This document shows, piece by piece, positions 6,880-9,622 of a stretch of DNA of 9,622 bases. The translations under genes were made by a program, and so were the position numbers. The notes beneath the pieces were generated by a model that was not told where the DNA came from, did no database searches, and saw only the letters and a program-made list of their open reading frames with translations. The stretch lies in assembly GCA_029287965.1 (NCBI GenBank), contig JARFQC010000204.1, positions 1 to 9,622 on the forward strand, written 5' to 3'. Position 1 is the stretch's first letter. Every line of letters starts with the position of its first letter. This DNA is from Arenicellales bacterium. Lineage in GTDB: Bacteria; Pseudomonadota; Gammaproteobacteria; BMS3Bbin11.

Positions 6880-6907
6880 AAAAAAAGCCGGGCAGGGCCC
6901 GGCTTTT
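6880..6907 (-). terminator. Rho-independent terminator of the lipoprotein gene
   Basis: GCCGGGC (6887-6893) and GCCCGGC (6897-6903) form a 7-base GC stem with a 3-base loop, extended by an A4/T4 pair on either side. Read on the minus strand, the stem is followed by seven T (complement of 6880-6886). It lies 21 bases after the lipoprotein stop at 6929 and before xseA, so it should largely separate the two transcripts. Any readthrough would feed xseA. Confidence 0.9.
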
Positions 6908-6928
6908 CAGTGACTTGCAGTGTGCTGA

Positions 6929-7237
6929 TTAGTAAGTAGGTCCGGCACCTTTCTGCGATTCGAACTGCTTCCTGGCAGCATCGACTTCAAATTGAGCCTT
7001 TTTCAGCATTTTGTTGGCTTTTTCAGCATCGCCGGCTGCATGTGCCTTTTCGGCCTCTTCAACGAACTTGCCGGTGTCGCGCCACAGGGCGTTGTCGGCT
7101 TTCAGTTCTTTCATGCTGCTTTTTACATCAGCGACCTGTTTTGCAAATGCGTCATTTGATGCACCGCCATCTGATGCACACGCACCGAGGGCAAACGCAG
7201 TCGATGCAAATGCGACAAGAATCAGTTTTCTAATCAT
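6929..7237 (-). CDS. Small lipoprotein, resembling SoxXA-binding (SoxK-like) proteins
   Basis: The 102-residue product has a lipoprotein signal peptide (MIRKLILVAFASTAFALGA) and lipobox LGA before C20; Ala at +2 predicts outer-membrane sorting. The mature part is a charged Ala/Lys/Glu helix with LWRDTGKFVEEAEKAHAAGD (51-70) and AEKANKMLKKAQFEVDAARKQ (71-91). From memory, the WRDTGK(x)5-KA(x)nGD(x)KA layout resembles small SoxXA-binding proteins and related Gammaproteobacterial lipoproteins. No sox gene is visible here, so a role in sulfur oxidation cannot be claimed; a general Lpp-like or stress-envelope lipoprotein is equally possible. The start at 7237 is supported by GAGGA (7248-7244) six bases upstream. 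A putative promoter lies at 7313-7285 and a strong terminator follows at 6907-6880, so it appears to be a single-gene transcript. Confidence 0.88.
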   Translation of the reverse strand: MIRKLILVAFASTAFALGACASDGGASNDAFAKQVADVKSSMKELKADNALWRDTGKFVEEAEKAHAAGDAEKANKMLKKAQFEVDAARKQFESQKGAGPTY

Positions 7238-7243
7238 CGGGAA

Positions 7244-7248
7244 TCCTC
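7244..7248 (-). promoter_or_regulatory. Ribosome binding site of the small lipoprotein gene
   Basis: On the minus strand GAGGA lies 6 bases before ATG 7237-7235 (GTGAGGATTCCCG then ATG). It is the clearest Shine-Dalgarno in the window and fixes the start of the lipoprotein. Confidence 0.8.
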
Positions 7249-7284
7249 ACAAGTGGTTTAACAGATTTATAATTATGACCCCGT

Positions 7285-7313
7285 ATGATGCGTATTCCGG
7301 CGCATGCAGTCAA
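7285..7313 (-). promoter_or_regulatory. Putative promoter of the small lipoprotein gene
   Basis: On the minus strand TTGACT (7313-7308, 5 of 6 to the -35) and CATCAT (7290-7285, 4 of 6 to the -10) are 17 bases apart. Transcription would start near 7278, giving a leader of about 41 bases that includes the GAGGA site. Matched by eye only. Confidence 0.4.
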
Positions 7314-7391
7314 GCCTGAATAGATTTCCCGGAAATACCGGTTGAAACACAAAATATGGGCAATTTGAGAATATTTTTTAGCCTCTGCGTG

Positions 7392-7420
7392 TTTACCCAA
7401 ACCGACTGTCTCTCTATAAT
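7392..7420 (+). promoter_or_regulatory. Putative guaB promoter with a perfect -10, predicting a leaderless mRNA
   Basis: TATAAT (7415-7420) is a perfect -10 box; TTTACC (7392-7397) matches the -35 in 4 of 6 positions with a 17-base spacer. The usual start point, about 7 bases after the -10, falls on or next to the guaB ATG at 7427. No Shine-Dalgarno fits in the six bases TCCGCG between them. Confidence 0.6.
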
Positions 7421-7426
7421 TCCGCG

Positions 7427-8884
7427 ATGCGAATAACAGAACAAGCACTCACCTTCGACGACGTCCTCCTGCTGCCTGCACGCAGTGAATTTCTGCCCCG
7501 CGACGCCGACCTCAGAACGCGACTCACACGCAACATCAGCCTGAATGTACCGCTCGTTTCAGCGGCAATGGATACCGTAACGGAAGCCCGTCTTGCGATC
7601 GCCATAGCCCAGGAGGGTGGAATCGGCATCATTCACAAGAATATGAGCGCTACACAGCAGGCCGCCGAAGTGCGCAAGGTAAAAAAATTCGAAAGCGGCG
7701 TCATTGCCGATCCGTACACCGTCAGCCCGACAACCAGCATACGTGAAGTCATGGAACTCACACACGAAGTGGGTATATCCGGCGTGCCGGTCATCGACGG
7801 CAATGACCTGGTGGGCATTGTGACGGCTCGGGACCTGCGTTTTGAAACACGCTTCAACGAGCCGGTTTCCAAGGTTATGACACCCAAGGAAAGGCTCGTA
7901 ACCGTTCATGAAGGTGCAGGGCGCGAAGAAATTATTGCATTGCTGCACAAGCATCGGATAGAAAAGGTGCTGGTCGTCAACGATGCCTTTCATCTGCGCG
8001 GAATGGTTACCGTTAAAGACATACAGAAGGCAACAGACAAACCGCTTGCCTGCAAGGACGAGCAGGGCAGGCTGCGTGCAGGCGCGGCAGTCGGGACAGG
8101 GGAAGAGACCGAGGAACGTGTTGTGGCACTGGCCGAAGCCGGTGTTGACGTCATCGTCGTCGACACGGCACATGGCCACTCGCGTGGTGTGCTCGATCGT
8201 GTCGAGTGGGTCAAGTCGAACTTCCCCGATATTGATGTGATTGGTGGCAATATCGCCACTGCCGCAGCGGCGCGGGACCTCGTGGCTGCTGGTGCTGACG
8301 GGGTGAAAGTCGGAATCGGCCCGGGGTCGATTTGTACGACGCGGATAGTCGCGGGCGTGGGCGTACCGCAGATAACGGCGGTCAGCAATGTAGCCGATGC
8401 ACTTAAAGACACCGATGTGCCTTTGATCGCCGATGGCGGCATCCGCTACTCGGGCGATATGGCCAAGGCCATCGTCGCCGGTGCCCACAGCATTATGGTT
8501 GGCAGCATGCTGGCGGGTACCGAGGAGGCTCCGGGAGAAGTAGAGCTGTACCAGGGGCGCTCGTATAAATCCTATCGTGGAATGGGTTCGTTGGGTGCCA
8601 TGCAGCAGGGATCCAGCGATCGCTATTTCCAGGAAAACACCGGCAACGTCGAAAAATTCGTCCCCGAAGGTATCGAAGGACGCGTACCTTACAAGGGGCC
8701 GATGGCCAGCATCGTTCACCAGATGATGGGCGGTATGCGCTCGAGCATGGGCTACACGGGCTGCAAGACCATTGAAGACATGCGCACCAAGCCGGAATTC
8801 GTACGCGTCACCGGTGCCGGTATGGCCGAAAGCCACGTACACGACGTGACGATTACCAAAGAAGCCCCGAACTACAGGGTCTGA
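7427..8884 (+). CDS. guaB: IMP dehydrogenase
   Basis: GuaB oxidises IMP to XMP with NAD+, the first committed step of guanine nucleotide synthesis, in the cytoplasm. The 485 residues match E. coli GuaB (488) along the whole length. The N-terminal catalytic part has ALTFDDVLL (7-15) and [15 protein letters not shown] (45-59). Two CBS domains lie at about 92-205, between the halves of the (beta/alpha)8 barrel. The active loop GPGSICTTR (298-306) carries the catalytic Cys303, IADGGIR (334-340) binds the IMP phosphate, and the flap has GSSDRY with the R399-Y400 pair. The C-terminus ([17 protein letters not shown]) is conserved. The start [10 protein letters not shown] aligns with E. coli MLRIAKEALTF; in frame upstream there is no ATG, GTG or TTG before the stop at 7379. 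The promoter -10 lies only 6 bases upstream, so the mRNA may be leaderless. guaA follows after 22 bases, forming a guaBA operon. Confidence 0.98.
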   Translation: MRITEQALTFDDVLLLPARSEFLPRDADLRTRLTRNISLNVPLVSAAMDTVTEARLAIAIAQEGGIGIIHKNMSATQQAAEVRKVKKFESGVIADPYTVSPTTSIREVMELTHEVGISGVPVIDGNDLVGIVTARDLRFETRFNEPVSKVMTPKERLVTVHEGAGREEIIALLHKHRIEKVLVVNDAFHLRGMVTVKDIQKATDKPLACKDEQGRLRAGAAVGTGEETEERVVALAEAGVDVIVVDTAHGHSRGVLDRVEWVKSNFPDIDVIGGNIATAAAARDLVAAGADGVKVGIGPGSICTTRIVAGVGVPQITAVSNVADALKDTDVPLIADGGIRYSGDMAKAIVAGAHSIMVGSMLAGTEEAPGEVELYQGRSYKSYRGMGSLGAMQQGSSDRYFQENTGNVEKFVPEGIEGRVPYKGPMASIVHQMMGGMRSSMGYTGCKTIEDMRTKPEFVRVTGAGMAESHVHDVTITKEAPNYRV

Positions 8885-8906
8885 TCCGACCCGGATTCCG
8901 TCCTCC

Positions 8907-9622
8907 ATGACAGAGAACATCCATGCCGACAGGATATTAATCCTCGATTTTGGTTCCCAGTATACGCAGCTGATTGCCCGGCGGGTGCGCGAGGCCGGCG
9001 TCTACAGCGAGATATTCCCCTACGACATTGATGATGAACACATCCGGGACTTTGCTCCCCGGGGTGTCATCCTATCGGGTGGTCCGGAAAGCGTAACGGA
9101 TGGCGACCCGCCACTTGCCAACCAGCTGGTTTTCGACATGGATATACCCGTGCTGGGTATTTGCTATGGCATGCAGACCATGGCTGCACAGCTCGGCGGG
9201 GATGTGGAATCAGCCAGTCACCACGAGTATGGCTATGCGCAGGTGCGAGCACGCGGGCATTCTGCCCTGTTGCGCGAGATCGAGGATCACACGACGCCAG
9301 AAGGCTATGGCTTGCTGGATGTCTGGATGAGCCATGGCGACCGTGTAACCAGGCTGCCGGATGGCTTCATGCCCATCGCCGAAACGGACAACGCACCGCT
9401 GGCCGGCATGGCTGACGAATCCCGGCATTATTATGGCTTGCAGTTTCATCCGGAAGTCACCCATACCCGCCAGGGCGACAGGATCATAGCTCGCTTTGTA
9501 CATGACATATGCGGTTGCGGCTCATTGTGGACGCCGGCAAAGATTATCGAGGACAGTATAGAGCGGATACGCGTGCAGGTGGGTAACGACGAAGTACTGC
9601 TGGGATTATCCGGCGGTGTCGA
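8907..9622 (+). CDS. guaA: GMP synthase (glutamine-hydrolysing), N-terminal part cut by the window end
   Basis: GuaA converts XMP to GMP using ATP and glutamine-derived ammonia, the step after GuaB. The frame is open from ATG 8907 to the last base, giving 238 complete codons of a protein usually near 525 residues. The class I glutamine amidotransferase domain covers about 8-205: [18 protein letters not shown] (11-28), ILSGGPESV (54-62), the nucleophile Cys86 in LGICYGMQ (83-90), MSHGD (141-145), and H181 and E183 in [10 protein letters not shown] (178-187), which complete the catalytic triad. The ATP-pyrophosphatase domain begins at about 207 ([16 protein letters not shown]), and its P-loop LSGGV (234-238) is cut off by the window edge. 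Nothing suggests the gene itself is broken. The start lies 22 bases after the guaB stop; the Shine-Dalgarno is weak, and cotranscription with guaB is expected. Confidence 0.97.
   Translation, partial: MTENIHADRILILDFGSQYTQLIARRVREAGVYSEIFPYDIDDEHIRDFAPRGVILSGGPESVTDGDPPLANQLVFDMDIPVLGICYGMQTMAAQLGGDVESASHHEYGYAQVRARGHSALLREIEDHTTPEGYGLLDVWMSHGDRVTRLPDGFMPIAETDNAPLAGMADESRHYYGLQFHPEVTHTRQGDRIIARFVHDICGCGSLWTPAKIIEDSIERIRVQVGNDEVLLGLSGGV

Noticed and set aside
7268..7273. A second perfect TATAAT on the plus strand in the guaB upstream region
   Set aside because: No acceptable -35 lies 16-18 bases upstream (CCTCAC at 17), and it sits in a short AT-rich palindromic patch inside the lipoprotein leader.
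7559..8920. A 453-codon open frame on the minus strand opposite guaB
   Set aside because: It lies almost entirely antisense to a certain guaB gene. Its translation shows no family motif or signal and has the His/Arg/Cys-rich look of an out-of-frame reading. Long antisense frames arise from codon bias in GC-rich genes.
1..9622. A defence system, mobile element, CRISPR array or tRNA in the window
   Set aside because: I saw no transposase, integrase, toxin-antitoxin pair, nuclease-helicase set, spaced repeats or tRNA-like cloverleaf. The space is filled by housekeeping genes plus one unknown gene.

Overview
The window is a stretch of gammaproteobacterial core chromosome at the edge of an assembled contig, probably from a metagenome or draft genome. 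The gene order (hisS)-yfgM-bamB-der, an xseA gene, and a guaBA pair running divergently from it is the arrangement known from Gammaproteobacteria. Protein matches recalled from Escherichia coli are strong along whole lengths (GuaB, Der, XseA), but the sequence is clearly not enteric. No finer taxonomy can be supported from the sequence alone.

Layout. Positions 1-80 are not genomic. They are an Illumina Nextera/P7 library adapter with a 10-base index, left on the contig end. Genomic sequence starts at 81. Positions 103-747 carry yfgM, whose first 56 codons contain three in-frame stops close to the contig end, most likely sequence errors. bamB (744-1898) overlaps it by 4 bases and der (1916-3277) follows after 17 bases, so the three look like one operon. 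A 142-base AT-rich gap then holds a putative sigma70-type promoter with a perfect 18-base palindrome in its spacer and -10 region. It precedes an unrecognised, helix-rich, charged 390-residue protein (3420-4592). Convergent to it, on the minus strand, are xseA (6853 to 5513) and an M23 zinc peptidase gene (5516 to 4620), which overlap by ATGA. Upstream of xseA on the same strand is a small lipoprotein gene (7237 to 6929) with its own terminator between the two genes. A 189-base divergent intergenic region separates it from guaB (7427-8884) and guaA (8907 to the window end, truncated by the window).

How the genes work together. YfgM and BamB serve envelope protein handling and outer-membrane beta-barrel assembly. 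Der is a ribosome-assembly GTPase. XseA is the large subunit of exonuclease VII, and the M23 peptidase acts on peptidoglycan. GuaB and GuaA are the two successive enzymes from IMP to GMP. Apart from the unknown protein and the small lipoprotein, these are housekeeping genes. I see no mobile element, CRISPR array, tRNA, rRNA or defence system.

Points most worth a second look: the unknown 390-residue gene and its palindromic control region; a guaB promoter whose perfect TATAAT lies 6 bases before the ATG, predicting a leaderless mRNA; a stand-alone lipoprotein resembling SoxXA-binding proteins; and the adapter plus damaged yfgM start at the contig end.
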